Assembly (NCBI GenBank): GCA_947493585.1
Contig: CANLRI010000002.1
Coordinates: forward strand, 186,001 to 250,000
Origin: an uncultured Planococcus sp.
Lineage (GTDB): Bacteria; Bacillota; Bacilli; Bacillales_A; Planococcaceae
Direction of reading: 5' to 3'
Length of the DNA: 64,000 nt
The notes under the pieces are model-generated. The model was not told the DNA's origin. It searched no databases and saw nothing but the letters and a program-made list of their open reading frames with translations. Shown here in pieces: positions 19,202-28,192 of the stretch. Position 1 is the first letter of the stretch. Every line of letters begins with the position of its first letter. A program made the position numbers and the translations under genes.

Positions 19202-20704
19202 ATGGGGGAAGCGAAGAAATCCGTAATCGTGATCGGAGGCGGCCTTGGGGGCTTGTCGGCGGCGATTTCATTGCAGCAAAAAGGCTATGAGGTTTCGTTA
19301 TATGAAAAGAACGAGCATATCGGAGGGAAAGTGAACCGCTTGGAGCGGGACGGGTTTGGGTTTGATTTGGGCCCGTCGATTTTGACGATGCCGCATATTT
19401 TCGATCGCTTGTTCCAAGGCAGCGGCAAGAAAATGACGGATTATGTGCCGATGCAACGCTTAGAGCGTGAGTGGCGCTCGTTTTTCCCGGACGGCACGGT
19501 GATCGATCTGTACCACGACCTTCATTTGATGGAGCGGGCGAACCCGGCTTTGTCTAAAAAAGATATGAAAGAGTATTACGCATTGCTGAAGTACGCGAAG
19601 CGGATTTACGAAACGACCGAGCGCAGCTATTTGAAGGAAGGCTTTGAATCGCCGAAAGAGGCGGTTGCGCAAAACGGCATCCTTGCGACTCTGACCGGAT
19701 TTGATTTGACCTCGACGATGTACAGCGCGATTTCCAAGCGCATCAATAATCCGCATTTGCGCGATATGCTGTCGTATTACGTGAAATACGTGGGGTCTTC
19801 GCCGTATAGTGCACCCGCCGTGCTCAATATGATGATTTATATGCAGCACGCGCAAGGTTGCTGGTATGTGCCGGGCGGCATGCACAATCTGGCTGGCGGC
19901 ATGGAGAAACTGGCGCGCGAAGAAGGCGTACAGATCCATACCGGCATGGGCGTGATTCGTGCCTTGACGAGTGCGGAAGGTCAGATCACCGGCGTCGAAC
20001 TCGAAGACGGCAGCTTCCAAACCGCTGATTATTACGTATCGAATATGGAAGTCATCCCGTTCTATCAAAAAATGGTCAAGGCGGAGCATGAGTTTGTCGA
20101 TAAGCTCGAGAAGAAATACGAGCCGGCGAGCTCCGGACTCGTTTTGCATCTCGGCGTCAAGAAGACCTATCCGCAACTGAACCACCATAATTTCTTCTTC
20201 TCGGACAATTTAAAAGAGCAGATGGACAAGGTGTTCGAACGTCATGAATTGCCCGACGACCCGACGATCTATCTCGTCAACGTCAACAAGACCGACCCGA
20301 CGCAGGCGCCGGAAGGGCATGAAAACATTAAAATCCTTCCGCATATCCCGTATATCCAGGACAACCCGTTCACGCCCGAACAGTACAAGGAATTCGAAGA
20401 GCGTGTCATCGATAAGCTCGAACGCATGGGGCTCGACGGCTTGCGCGACAATACCGTCGTGCGCGATGTTTGGACACCGCATGATATCGAACGCGTCTAC
20501 GGTTCGGACCGCGGCGCGATTTACGGAACGGTCTCCGATAAGAACAAAAACGGCGGCTTCAAGCACAAGAAGCAAAGCGAACTATACGATAATCTGTATT
20601 TTGTCGGCGGTACCGTCAACCCGGGCGGCGGCATGCCGATGGTGACCTTGAGCGGCCAGCAAGTGAGCGATAAGATCGTCAAACGCGATAATGAAAACAA
20701 CTAA
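19202..20704 (+). CDS. crtP: 4,4'-diaponeurosporene oxygenase (CrtP/CrtNb)
   Basis: A 500-residue FAD-dependent carotenoid oxygenase that oxidises the terminal methyl group of C30 carotenoids towards staphyloxanthin-like pigments. The N-terminal dinucleotide motif is VIVIGGGLGGLSAAI, followed by KNEHIGGKVNR. GFGFDLGPSILTMP, KYVGSSPYSAPAVL, the phrase NMEVIPFYQKM and the C-terminal YFVGGTVNPGGGMPMV follow closely the pattern I remember for S. aureus CrtP rather than the desaturase CrtN. No crtM, crtN, crtQ or crtO lies nearby. AAGGGG precedes the ATG. Confidence 0.85.
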   Translation: MGEAKKSVIVIGGGLGGLSAAISLQQKGYEVSLYEKNEHIGGKVNRLERDGFGFDLGPSILTMPHIFDRLFQGSGKKMTDYVPMQRLEREWRSFFPDGTVIDLYHDLHLMERANPALSKKDMKEYYALLKYAKRIYETTERSYLKEGFESPKEAVAQNGILATLTGFDLTSTMYSAISKRINNPHLRDMLSYYVKYVGSSPYSAPAVLNMMIYMQHAQGCWYVPGGMHNLAGGMEKLAREEGVQIHTGMGVIRALTSAEGQITGVELEDGSFQTADYYVSNMEVIPFYQKMVKAEHEFVDKLEKKYEPASSGLVLHLGVKKTYPQLNHHNFFFSDNLKEQMDKVFERHELPDDPTIYLVNVNKTDPTQAPEGHENIKILPHIPYIQDNPFTPEQYKEFEERVIDKLERMGLDGLRDNTVVRDVWTPHDIERVYGSDRGAIYGTVSDKNKNGGFKHKKQSELYDNLYFVGGTVNPGGGMPMVTLSGQQVSDKIVKRDNENN

Positions 20705-20761
20705 AAATTTACAGTCCTGAGACGGCTTTTCCATTCTCACGGCTTAGGCTGTTTACAATTC

Positions 20762-20808
20762 AAAAGGCGATGCCAATGACTTTAACAAGTCAATGGCATC
20801 GCCTTTTT
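20762..20808. terminator. Bidirectional terminator between crtP and the P450
   Basis: AAAAGGCGATGCCA and TGGCATCGCCTTTT arms with an inner GACTT/AAGTC stem and a TAAC loop. It serves both converging genes. Confidence 0.9.
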
Positions 20809-20815
20809 GCATAAT

Positions 20816-22015
20816 TCATTTTCCGAGTGTCACCGGAAGCTCACGGACTCCGCGGACGATCATGCCCGGACGCCATTCGAGTTCGTTTTCTGGTATAGCA
20901 AGCGCCATGGCAGGAAAACGTTTCAATAGCCCGTCGATGGCGGTATGGCCTTCCAGCCGTGCGAGGGGAGCGCCGAGGCAGAAGTGGATGCCTTTGCCGA
21001 ACGCCAAATGCGCACTTTTTTCGCGGTGAATATCAAACAGTTCAGGGTTATCGAACTGCTCGGGGTCATGGTTCGCCGCGTTCAACGCGACGATGACCAG
21101 ATCGCCACGGTGAATGGTTTTTCCGCTGAATTCGATCTCTTCTGCGGCCCATCTTGAGGTGCTGAACTCGACCGGCCCGTTCAAGCGCAGTGATTCTTCG
21201 ATGGCCTGCCCGATCAGTTCAGGCTGTACACATAATTCGTGCTGCTGTTCAGGATGCTTCAACAAAGTGAGTACGGTGTTGCCGATCAAATTCACGGTCG
21301 TTTCGTGTCCCGCGATGATAAGCAAGGAGACCAGCCCGTACAGCTCTTTTTCCGTCAAACGGTCGCCAGCTTCTTCTGCTTCGATCAAGCGGCTGATTAA
21401 ATCGTCTCCCGGTTGTTGGCGCACTTTTTGGAACCATTCGCCGAGGTATTGAATAAATTCATTCATATGTTCATATACGCTGACACCTGCTTCGCCGCTC
21501 GTGCCTTCGATGAGCGAGTTCGACCAGGTACGGAATTTATCGCGGTCCTGTGAGGGCACGCCCAAGATTTCGCAAATGACGATGATGGGTAGCGGAAAGG
21601 CGAATTCGTCAATTAAGTTGACGTTCGATTTGCCTTCGAATCCATCGAGCAATTCGTCGGTGATTTCCTGGATGCGCCCTTTCATGCCTTCGATCATTTT
21701 CGGGGTAAAGGCTTTTTGTGCGAGTCCGCGCAGCCTTTTATGGTCAGGCGGATCAGAAAACAGCATGTTTTGAGTGAATACGCTCATCTCGTCCATGCTG
21801 CCGCCGAACAGCTTCGAAAAGTCTTTGATGAAGCGCGGGTCTTTCAATACGGCTTCAGCGTCCGCATAGCGCGTCACGAGCCAACCGAGCTGGCCATCTG
21901 GAAAACGCACCTGGTGCACAGGATCTTCTTCGCGCAGCCGTTCGTAGGCTCGGTAAGGGTTCCTGGTGAATTCTGGGCTGAATAATTTCGTTTCGTCTTT
22001 GTCATGTAAATCCAT
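20816..22015 (-). CDS. Cytochrome P450 (CYP107/PksS-like)
   Basis: A 399-residue soluble class I P450. The I-helix is IIAGHETTVNLI near residue 240, the ExxR helix is ESLRLNGPVEFSTSRWA, and the heme loop is FGKGIHFCLGAPLARLEG with the cysteine near residue 346. Overall it is closest in my reading to the CYP107 group that includes B. subtilis PksS. It needs an external ferredoxin or flavodoxin partner, which is not encoded nearby. The substrate is unknown. AGGAGG is seven bases before the ATG. It stands alone, convergent with crtP. Confidence 0.9.
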   Translation of the reverse strand: MDLHDKDETKLFSPEFTRNPYRAYERLREEDPVHQVRFPDGQLGWLVTRYADAEAVLKDPRFIKDFSKLFGGSMDEMSVFTQNMLFSDPPDHKRLRGLAQKAFTPKMIEGMKGRIQEITDELLDGFEGKSNVNLIDEFAFPLPIIVICEILGVPSQDRDKFRTWSNSLIEGTSGEAGVSVYEHMNEFIQYLGEWFQKVRQQPGDDLISRLIEAEEAGDRLTEKELYGLVSLLIIAGHETTVNLIGNTVLTLLKHPEQQHELCVQPELIGQAIEESLRLNGPVEFSTSRWAAEEIEFSGKTIHRGDLVIVALNAANHDPEQFDNPELFDIHREKSAHLAFGKGIHFCLGAPLARLEGHTAIDGLLKRFPAMALAIPENELEWRPGMIVRGVRELPVTLGK

Positions 22016-22109
22016 TGAAATGCCTCCTTTTTATTCCATACCCTGAGACGGCCTGGACTTACTCATTTCTTTCTCGCATTTTTTGTTCTTGTTGATGGTC
22101 AAGGATTTT

Positions 22110-22949
22110 TCATTCAACCGTGATGCTGCCATTATTCGAAACGAGACGGATCAGCGCATCACCATTGCCGAACACAGTCTCTTCATTTTCACGGCCGTAA
22201 ACGTCAATGCTGCCATTATCGACGCGCGCTTCGATGCGGGCGTTCGCCGGTTCTGTGCCAGTACGGATTTCGATTCGCCCGTTGTCCGTCTCAAAATCGA
22301 CAGGGAAATCAAGCGTCTCCGTCTCCAGCTCGATGCGGCCGTTGTTTGCCTGGGCTTCCAGTTCGCCTGACACTTCACTGAATAGAATGCGGCCATTGGA
22401 TGAACGAACGCTGATGATGGCTTCCATGTCTTTCAGTTCAACCGGTCCGTTGTCTGTTTCGACCTCAACCGTTTCGCTGTCGACTGCATCCAACAAAATG
22501 CGCCCGTTGTCTGCTTCAAGCTTGAACTCGTCGGCCTTCATATCATTTGCCTCAATGCTGCCGTTATTGCTTTCAGCTGACAAGGAATCAAGCCCGCTCG
22601 CCGGCACGTAAACTTGCAAAGTATAGGAGCGGTTAAAGTCGAAATTGAAGAATGGGGAGCGGTCTTCTACGTTAATCTCGAGACGCCCGCCTGCAGCTTC
22701 GGTGTTTAAGGTGAAATTGTCATCATTTCCAGATAACACGACACGGGTGGTTTCATCCTCACTCGCCAGAATGTCCACACGGGAATTCTCAACCGTGATA
22801 TCCATCACTTCAATTGGTTCAGAAAAATCCTGTTGTTCCAATACATTTTGTTGTGCAGGCTCTGCTTGGCCAAAAATGTAAATAGCGATGACGAAGCCGA
22901 GAAACGCCAAACTCGCAAGGATGAGAATGAGCCTCCAAAAAGTTTTCAT
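22110..22949 (-). CDS. Membrane-anchored DUF4097 (DNG-repeat) protein
   Basis: A 279-residue protein with one N-terminal membrane segment (about 5-27) and an outside domain built of repeating rungs about 20 residues apart, each with an NNG, DNG or SNG turn: ESNNGSIEA, EADNGRILL, ETDNGPVEL, RSSNGRILF, QANNGRIEL, ETDNGRIEI, RVDNGSIDV and VSNNGSITVE. This is the beta-solenoid-like pattern of DUF4097 proteins such as LiaG. I start at MKTFWRL, nine bases after AGGAG. A sister repeat domain occurs at 49481-50509. The role is unknown but is usually linked to envelope stress. Confidence 0.85.
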   Translation of the reverse strand: MKTFWRLILILASLAFLGFVIAIYIFGQAEPAQQNVLEQQDFSEPIEVMDITVENSRVDILASEDETTRVVLSGNDDNFTLNTEAAGGRLEINVEDRSPFFNFDFNRSYTLQVYVPASGLDSLSAESNNGSIEANDMKADEFKLEADNGRILLDAVDSETVEVETDNGPVELKDMEAIISVRSSNGRILFSEVSGELEAQANNGRIELETETLDFPVDFETDNGRIEIRTGTEPANARIEARVDNGSIDVYGRENEETVFGNGDALIRLVSNNGSITVE

Positions 22950-23069
22950 GCAAACGGTCTCCTTCCAATAAATAATTAAAGTGTGCAGGCTTGGCTGACA
23001 GGCAATGTCAGATGGGCGTGGAATATATACAGCAAGAGTCAAATGGGCGGAGAGAAAGGAGCAATCTGT

Positions 23070-23667
23070 ATGGAATCCATGCAAAACAAACGGGCGATTG
23101 CCGTGGAACGGGTCGTTTGGTGGTCGGTCCAGGCATCGCTTCTAGCAGGTATTTATTTTATGTACACGCAAGGCAATGGCACGAAAATGTTTATGGGTGC
23201 CCTCACCATCCTGGTCATGATTGGGCTGGCACTCGTCCAAAAGCGCTTCGGGTATCCCTTGCCGGCCATTTTTGCGAGCATCGTCTATTTTTTATCTTTT
23301 CTCAGTGGTCATCGGTACGTTTGGAGGTGGCTATCGGATCAATCATTTCGATGATTTCCTCCATATCTTTTCCGGTATTTGGATCGGCTATGCGAGCTGG
23401 ATCATTTTAAGGTATTTGCTGCGCAACGGCGGAGCGGCTCATTTGCCGGATTCGTTCATCGCCCTGTATATGATTTCATTTTCATTGGCAGCGGCAGCAG
23501 TGTGGGAGCTTCTTGAGTTTGCGGGCGATAAGTTATTCAGCTTTACAGCACAAGGCCGGGACCCTGACGACACAATGATTGATATGATCATGGGATTGAT
23601 CGGAGGGGCAATCACTGCATGCGTCATTTTGCTATTGAGGCGCAAAGGCTTATATGTGAAGAAATAA
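23070..23667 (+). pseudogene. YjdF-like (DUF2238-like) membrane protein, frameshifted
   Basis: The 5' part (MESMQNKRAIAVERVVWW, then several hydrophobic segments to ASIVYFLSFLS) and the 3' part (VVIGTFGGGYRINHFDDFLHIFSGIW to LYVKK) are in different frames that meet near 23300. Joined, they give a protein of about 198 residues with five or six membrane segments and the DKLLH-like and WELLEF...DTMIDMIMG motifs of the YjdF family. One extra base, possibly in the TTTTTT run near 23288, would explain it. A clear AAAGGAG site precedes the start. Confidence 0.7.
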
Positions 23668-23834
23668 CGATAGGGAATGGCCGAGAAAACTTTCCTAAAG
23701 ACATTTTACTATAAATATCAGAAAAGTCAGTTTATTTAATCGGAATCATGCTATATTAGTAGCAACACAATAGTGCAAAGAGATTCGTCGTCAAACAGAG
23801 ATCCAGAAATGACTAGGCAGGAGAGGATGCCAAT

Positions 23835-24281
23835 ATGTGGAGCGTGAAGAATACGGTTTTCATCGACCGGCGGGTAAAAGAAGTCCATCATTTCGCAACC
23901 AACCCGCTGCTTTGGTACCAATGGTATGCCGGATTATCTGAAGCGGAAAACCTGATTGGCACAGGGAAGAAAGGGACGAGCCTGAACTTGAAGTATTATT
24001 TTTTCGGACGGAGCTTGGCCTTGCATGTACTGGTGGTGGAGAATGCGGCTGTAAAGGATGGCTACGTTTGGCGATGCCTCATTAGTGGCGCTTTTGACGC
24101 GACTCAAACCTGGCGATATTTGCCGAAAGATGGCGGCACCGAAATTCAATTCGAAATGGAATATGAACTTCCCGGCAGCATACTCGGAAAATTGGCCAAC
24201 ACAATCTATATTAAGAAACTCATGTATAACTCAGTGGAACAGACTTTGCAAAACCTGAAGGATATTAGTGAAAGTGAGTGA
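23835..24281 (+). CDS. SRPBCC (START-like) family protein
   Basis: A 148-residue protein with the polyketide cyclase / CoxG-like ligand-binding fold: MWSVKNTVFIDRRVKEVHHF begins the first strand and helix and SVEQTLQNLKDI forms the long C-terminal helix. A clear paralogue lies at 57131-57568 (WYQWYAGLSEAENLIGTG here, WFQWYVGLSEPENLVGQG there). No catalytic residues can be assigned; a hydrophobic ligand is likely. GGAGAGG lies upstream. It is monocistronic. Confidence 0.8.
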   Translation: MWSVKNTVFIDRRVKEVHHFATNPLLWYQWYAGLSEAENLIGTGKKGTSLNLKYYFFGRSLALHVLVVENAAVKDGYVWRCLISGAFDATQTWRYLPKDGGTEIQFEMEYELPGSILGKLANTIYIKKLMYNSVEQTLQNLKDISESE

Positions 24282-24492
24282 GTGGATTTTTCAGGCAAAC
24301 AAGTGCACCGGAAACGTTCGTCTTGCATTTTTTGAAGGGGAACGAAAAAGGGAGAAAGCCAAAATGCAATGATTTCCAATTCCCACATACTCGACTAGGG
24401 CCGTTGCCTAGCTTAGACATTGAGATGCAGAAGGGTTATGCTGGACACAGTTAAGCCGGTCAAATGATCAGCTAAACGGAAGGGTGATTAAC

Positions 24493-24666
24493 ATGGCATT
24501 TTTAGACAAGCTGAACGCAATGAAAGACAAGGCGATCGAAAAAGGCAAAACCCATTGGGACGAAAATAAAGATGACTATAAAGGAAAAGCGGCTGACTAT
24601 AAAGAGAAAGCCATGGTAATGAAAGACGAGGTAGAGAACAAATTGAAAGAGAGAAAAGGGAAATAG
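24493..24666 (+). CDS. Small charged helical protein
   Basis: A 57-residue protein, MAFLDKLNAMKDKAIEKGKT onward, rich in lysine, glutamate and aspartate with repeated DYK(G/E)KA units (DDYKGKAADYKEKAM). It should form a long amphipathic helix, like small LEA-like or CsbD-like stress proteins, but I do not assign it to a family. AAGGG eight bases before the ATG and a strong terminator right after support a real gene. Confidence 0.75.
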   Translation: MAFLDKLNAMKDKAIEKGKTHWDENKDDYKGKAADYKEKAMVMKDEVENKLKERKGK

Positions 24667-24672
24667 TTGGAG

Positions 24673-24700
24673 GCGCACTCGTTTGATAGAGTGCGCTTTT
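24673..24700 (+). terminator. Terminator after the small charged protein
   Basis: GCGCACTC and GAGTGCGC arms around GTTTGATA, followed by five T residues. Confidence 0.85.
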
Positions 24701-24723
24701 TAAATAGCTTGCCTTCGGAATTG

Positions 24724-24765
24724 AAAAACGCGTGGAGAAACGAATCCCTTTCTCCACGCGTTTTT
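24724..24765. terminator. Strong bidirectional terminator before the GntR gene
   Basis: Perfect 17-base arms, AAAAACGCGTGGAGAAA and its complement, around CGAATCCC. On the minus strand it ends the GntR gene. Confidence 0.88.
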
Positions 24766-24784
24766 GTTTTAAATGAATTCATGT

Positions 24785-25480
24785 CTAACGGTCTAATTCC
24801 GAACGGATGCGTGAGATATGTTCGCTCATCAATTGCTTGGCGAGTTCGCTATGGCCGCTTTCAATCGCCAAATAGATTTCTTCGTGCTCTTTATACGTAT
24901 CCTGATGGCGAGCGGCGTCAGTGAAGCGATGGCGCCTTGTGGCACGGATATTTTCTTCCAGCCGCTTCGCGAGTGTTTCCATCAAGTCGATCAATAGCTG
25001 ATTTTTGGTGGCATTGGCGACTTGCAGATGGAAATCCACGTCAGCCTGGACGCCAAGTTCGGGGTCGTTTGCCGCCAATGCCATTTGCCCGAGCACTTCA
25101 CGGATTGCCAGCAAGTTCTCAGGCGTCGCCCGCTGCGCTGCTAGCGAGGCGGCTTCGACTTCGAATGCCCGCCTGAGCTCGAGCATATCGTCGATATATT
25201 GAATCTCAGCCGCATCGATGCGGATCCCGAGTTCATTGCCGAGCATATCGTGCTTCGTTTCAGAGAGAAAGCTGCCGCCGCCTTGCCGGATTTCGAGAAA
25301 GCCTTTGCTTTCCAGGCCTTTCAACGCTTCACGGACGGAATTGCGGCTGACGCCGAACAAACTCGCCAAATCTCGCTCGGAAGGAAGACGGCCGCCAGGG
25401 GGCACATTATTCTCCAAGCACAGCGTTTGGATCTGTTCGACGACTAATTCATAGGTGCGTTTTTTCGGATTCAATAACAC
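24785..25480 (-). CDS. GntR-family (FadR/LldR type) regulator
   Basis: A 231-residue regulator: a winged helix at about 8-75 (GRLPSERDLASLFGVSRNSV, then REALKGLESKGF) and a C-terminal helical FCD domain with the metal/ligand residues in ELRRAFEVEAASLAA and FHLQVANATKN. I chose the GTG start (MLLNPKKRTYE) because GGGAGAG lies eight bases upstream. It is divergent from the FAD dehydrogenase and BASS transporter genes, whose promoter carries a GntR-type palindrome. It probably responds to the 2-hydroxyacid they handle (inference). Confidence 0.88.
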   Translation of the reverse strand: MLLNPKKRTYELVVEQIQTLCLENNVPPGGRLPSERDLASLFGVSRNSVREALKGLESKGFLEIRQGGGSFLSETKHDMLGNELGIRIDAAEIQYIDDMLELRRAFEVEAASLAAQRATPENLLAIREVLGQMALAANDPELGVQADVDFHLQVANATKNQLLIDLMETLAKRLEENIRATRRHRFTDAARHQDTYKEHEEIYLAIESGHSELAKQLMSEHISRIRSELDR

Positions 25481-25561
25481 GGAACTCTCTCCCTGCTGAC
25501 TTGTTTTTTGTGTTCTCCTTTTATCATACCGAAAGAAATGCAAAATGTCTGAAAATACACA

Positions 25562-25612
25562 TTGTACTTTTCAGATTATTATGTATAATTGGTTTAATTG
25601 GTAGGACCAATT
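25562..25612 (+). promoter_or_regulatory. Promoter and GntR operator for the hydroxyacid operon
   Basis: TTGTAC (25562-25567), a 16-base spacer and TATAAT (25584-25589) form the promoter. The palindrome AATTGGTAGGACCAATT (25596-25612) covers the expected transcription start and fits the TGGTnnnACCA form of FadR/LldR-type operators. Confidence 0.8.
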
Positions 25613-25671
25613 TATAAAAACATAAAATATCCCTACTTCACACGTGATTATGCATAAAGGAGCGAAATGAA

Positions 25672-27075
25672 ATGACGATTCTTCATCAGGAGAAAATCCT
25701 GCACAATTTGGCGGAGTTTCTTACAAGCGAACAAATCAGCGTCAATGAGACGATCAAGGAACTGCACGGCAGGGATGAATCCTATCATGCCATGCAATTG
25801 CCGGACATCGTCGTGTTTCCGGAAACAGCGGAGCAAGTATCGAAAATCATGAAGCTGTCCCAGCAATACGCAATTCCGATTGTGCCGTTTGGCCTCGGAT
25901 CGAGCCTTGAAGGCCATGTCATCCCGGAACAGGGCGGCATCACCGTCGATTTTTCCTTGATGAATAAAGTGCTGAATGTTGATGCGGAAGATTTCCTCGT
26001 CACGGTCCAGCCGGGTGTAACTAGGACGCAATTGAATAAGGAATTGAAGAAACACGGATTGTTTTTCACCGTCGACCCGGGAGCGGACGCGACGCTCGGC
26101 GGCATGGCAGCGACCAATGCGAGCGGCACGACTTCCGTTAAATACGGCGTCATGCGTGACCAGGTGCGCGACCTTGAAGTGGTCACGGCTGACGGCACCA
26201 TTATCCATACCGGCAATAAAGCAGCGAAATCGTCTTCCGGGCTTCATTTGAACGGCTTGTTCGTCGGCTCTGAAGGGACGCTCGGCTGTTTCACGGAAAT
26301 GACCTTGAAAGTGTACGGCATCCCCGAATTCGTTACGGCGGCACGCGCTTCATTCCCGACAGTGAAAGATGCGGTCGAAGCGGTCGTCTCGATCTTGCAA
26401 GCGGGCATTCCGATCGCCCGCGTGGAACTCGTCGATGAACAATCGATGAAGCAAGTAAACGAATACAATGATACTGCTTATCTTGAGAAGCCGACTTTGT
26501 TCCTGGAGTTCCACGGCAACGAAGCAGGGCTCAAGCAAGATGTGGAGTTTATGGAAGAAATCGTCCAAGGCCATGCTTGCGAAGAAATTGCTTTTGAGAC
26601 CGATACCGCAGCGCGCAATCAATTATGGGAAGCGCGCCATACTTTGGCTTATGCCTATATCCACGGCTATCCCGGCAAGAAGATGATGGTCACGGATGTC
26701 TGCCTGCCGATTTCAGAACTCGCAGGCGCAGTCGGCCATGCGCGTGAAAACCTGCAGGCGCTCGGGCTTCCGGGCGGCATCGTCGGCCATGTCGGCGACG
26801 GCAATTTCCATGCCCTCATCATGATGAATATGGAAGACACTGACGAAGTGGCGCGAGCGCAGGAGTTTAATGAACGCATCGTCGAGTACGCGCTTGAGCG
26901 CGGCGGCACTTGCACAGGCGAACACGGCGTCGGGCTCGGCAAACAGAAATACCAACGGCAAGAACACGGAGCGGCGCTTGACGTCATGGAGAAAATCAAA
27001 CGGGCGCTGGACCCGCACAATCTATTGAATCCCGGCAAAAATATTAAAGTGGAGACAAAGGAGACGATTAAATGA
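25672..27075 (+). CDS. FAD-linked 2-hydroxyacid dehydrogenase (GlcD / D-lactate dehydrogenase type)
   Basis: A 467-residue flavoprotein of the FAD-binding PCMH / FAD-oxidase C family. The flavin pocket shows PFGLGSSLEGHV near residue 65 and GGMAATNASGT near 145; the C-terminal half has HVGDGNFHALI and GEHGVGLGKQKY, the usual substrate-side histidines. Members oxidise glycolate or D-lactate to the 2-oxoacid; sequence alone does not decide which. GGAG is nine bases before the ATG. It overlaps the transporter gene by four bases (ATGA). Confidence 0.88.
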   Translation: MTILHQEKILHNLAEFLTSEQISVNETIKELHGRDESYHAMQLPDIVVFPETAEQVSKIMKLSQQYAIPIVPFGLGSSLEGHVIPEQGGITVDFSLMNKVLNVDAEDFLVTVQPGVTRTQLNKELKKHGLFFTVDPGADATLGGMAATNASGTTSVKYGVMRDQVRDLEVVTADGTIIHTGNKAAKSSSGLHLNGLFVGSEGTLGCFTEMTLKVYGIPEFVTAARASFPTVKDAVEAVVSILQAGIPIARVELVDEQSMKQVNEYNDTAYLEKPTLFLEFHGNEAGLKQDVEFMEEIVQGHACEEIAFETDTAARNQLWEARHTLAYAYIHGYPGKKMMVTDVCLPISELAGAVGHARENLQALGLPGGIVGHVGDGNFHALIMMNMEDTDEVARAQEFNERIVEYALERGGTCTGEHGVGLGKQKYQRQEHGAALDVMEKIKRALDPHNLLNPGKNIKVETKETIK

Positions 27076-28067
27076 AAGTATTGCAATCATTGAGTGCCAT
27101 TGCTGGAAAGTATTTTGCTGTGTGGGTCATCCTGGCTGCCTTGCTGGCGTTTTTCCTGCCTGAGGCGTTTGTCGGATTCGGCGCCTATATTACGATCTTG
27201 CTCGGCGTCGTCATGTTCGGGATGGGCTTGACGCTCAAACCGGTGGATTTTAAGATCATCGCGAAAAGCCCACTGCCGGTCGTTGTCGGCGTAGCGGCAC
27301 AGTTTCTTGTCATGCCGCTTGCGGCGTTTGCTATCGCATATGTTTTGAATTTGCCTCCTGAACTTGCGGCAGGCCTCGTGCTTCTCGGCTGTGTGCCGGG
27401 CGGGACGGCATCGAACGTCATGGTGTATTTGGCAAAAGGCAATTTGGCTTTGTCGGTCGCGATGACGTCTTTGTCGACTTTGATGGCGCCGATCATGACG
27501 CCGCTTCTTTTGCTATTGCTTGCGGGGCAATGGCTGCCGGTTGACCCTGTCTCGATGTTCACATCCATCATCCAAGTGATCATCCTGCCGATCGCACTCG
27601 GGATTTTTATCCAGCGCATCTTTCCAGCTGCGGTCGCAAAAAGCATCTCGGTCGTGCCGCTCATTTCGGTGGCAGCGATCCTCATCATCGTCTCAGCCGT
27701 TACGGCAGCCAATGCGCAAAACGTCATCAGTTCGGGATTCATCGTCTTCCTGGCAGTGTTCTTGCATAACGGTTTCGGCTTGTTGCTTGGATATGTGATT
27801 GCGATGCTCATGGGCCTCAGCGAGACAGATCGCCGCGCAATTTCACTTGAAGTCGGCATGCAGAACTCAGGGCTTGGCGTTGCTTTGGCCACTGCCCATT
27901 TCAGTCCGCTCGCTGCGCTGCCAAGCGTATGGGGCGCCATCTGGCACAATATTTCCGGGCCAATTTTGGCAACGATCTGGTCGAAAAAACCAGCCGCTGT
28001 ACCGGATAGACAAAATCCGGAACTTGCCTCTCGTGTCAAACCAGCGGTAGATTCCGGATCCAAATAA
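27072..28067 (+). CDS. Bile acid:sodium symporter (BASS) family transporter
   Basis: A 331-residue membrane protein with about nine or ten hydrophobic segments. The conserved core is GCVPGGTASNVMVYLAKGN near residues 114-132 and EVGMQNSGLGVALA near 260. Bacterial BASS proteins move organic acids such as pyruvate or pantoate with sodium. Co-translation with the hydroxyacid dehydrogenase suggests it carries the substrate or the 2-oxoacid product (inference). Confidence 0.88.
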   Translation: MKVLQSLSAIAGKYFAVWVILAALLAFFLPEAFVGFGAYITILLGVVMFGMGLTLKPVDFKIIAKSPLPVVVGVAAQFLVMPLAAFAIAYVLNLPPELAAGLVLLGCVPGGTASNVMVYLAKGNLALSVAMTSLSTLMAPIMTPLLLLLLAGQWLPVDPVSMFTSIIQVIILPIALGIFIQRIFPAAVAKSISVVPLISVAAILIIVSAVTAANAQNVISSGFIVFLAVFLHNGFGLLLGYVIAMLMGLSETDRRAISLEVGMQNSGLGVALATAHFSPLAALPSVWGAIWHNISGPILATIWSKKPAAVPDRQNPELASRVKPAVDSGSK

Positions 28068-28084
28068 GCGAATTAGATATAGGC

Positions 28085-28115
28085 AAAAACCACCCATCAT
28101 TTGGGTGGTTTTTTT
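28085..28115 (+). terminator. Terminator after the BASS transporter
   Basis: AAAACCACCC and GGGTGGTTTT arms around ATCATTT, followed by more T residues. Confidence 0.87.
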
Positions 28116-28192
28116 GAATGAAGGAGAATGAAATACAAGTGGCGAAATTTACCAGATGGAAAACCATCATACAAAAAAGTGAGTGAGACATT

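Noticed and set aside
19460..20188. 242-codon open frame opposite crtP
   Set aside because: It lies wholly within crtP on the other strand, has no ribosome site and encodes no recognisable domain; it follows from the codon bias of crtP.
27185..28063. 292-codon open frame opposite the BASS transporter
   Set aside because: It is a mirror of a confident membrane protein gene, with a repetitive, low-information translation and no start signals.
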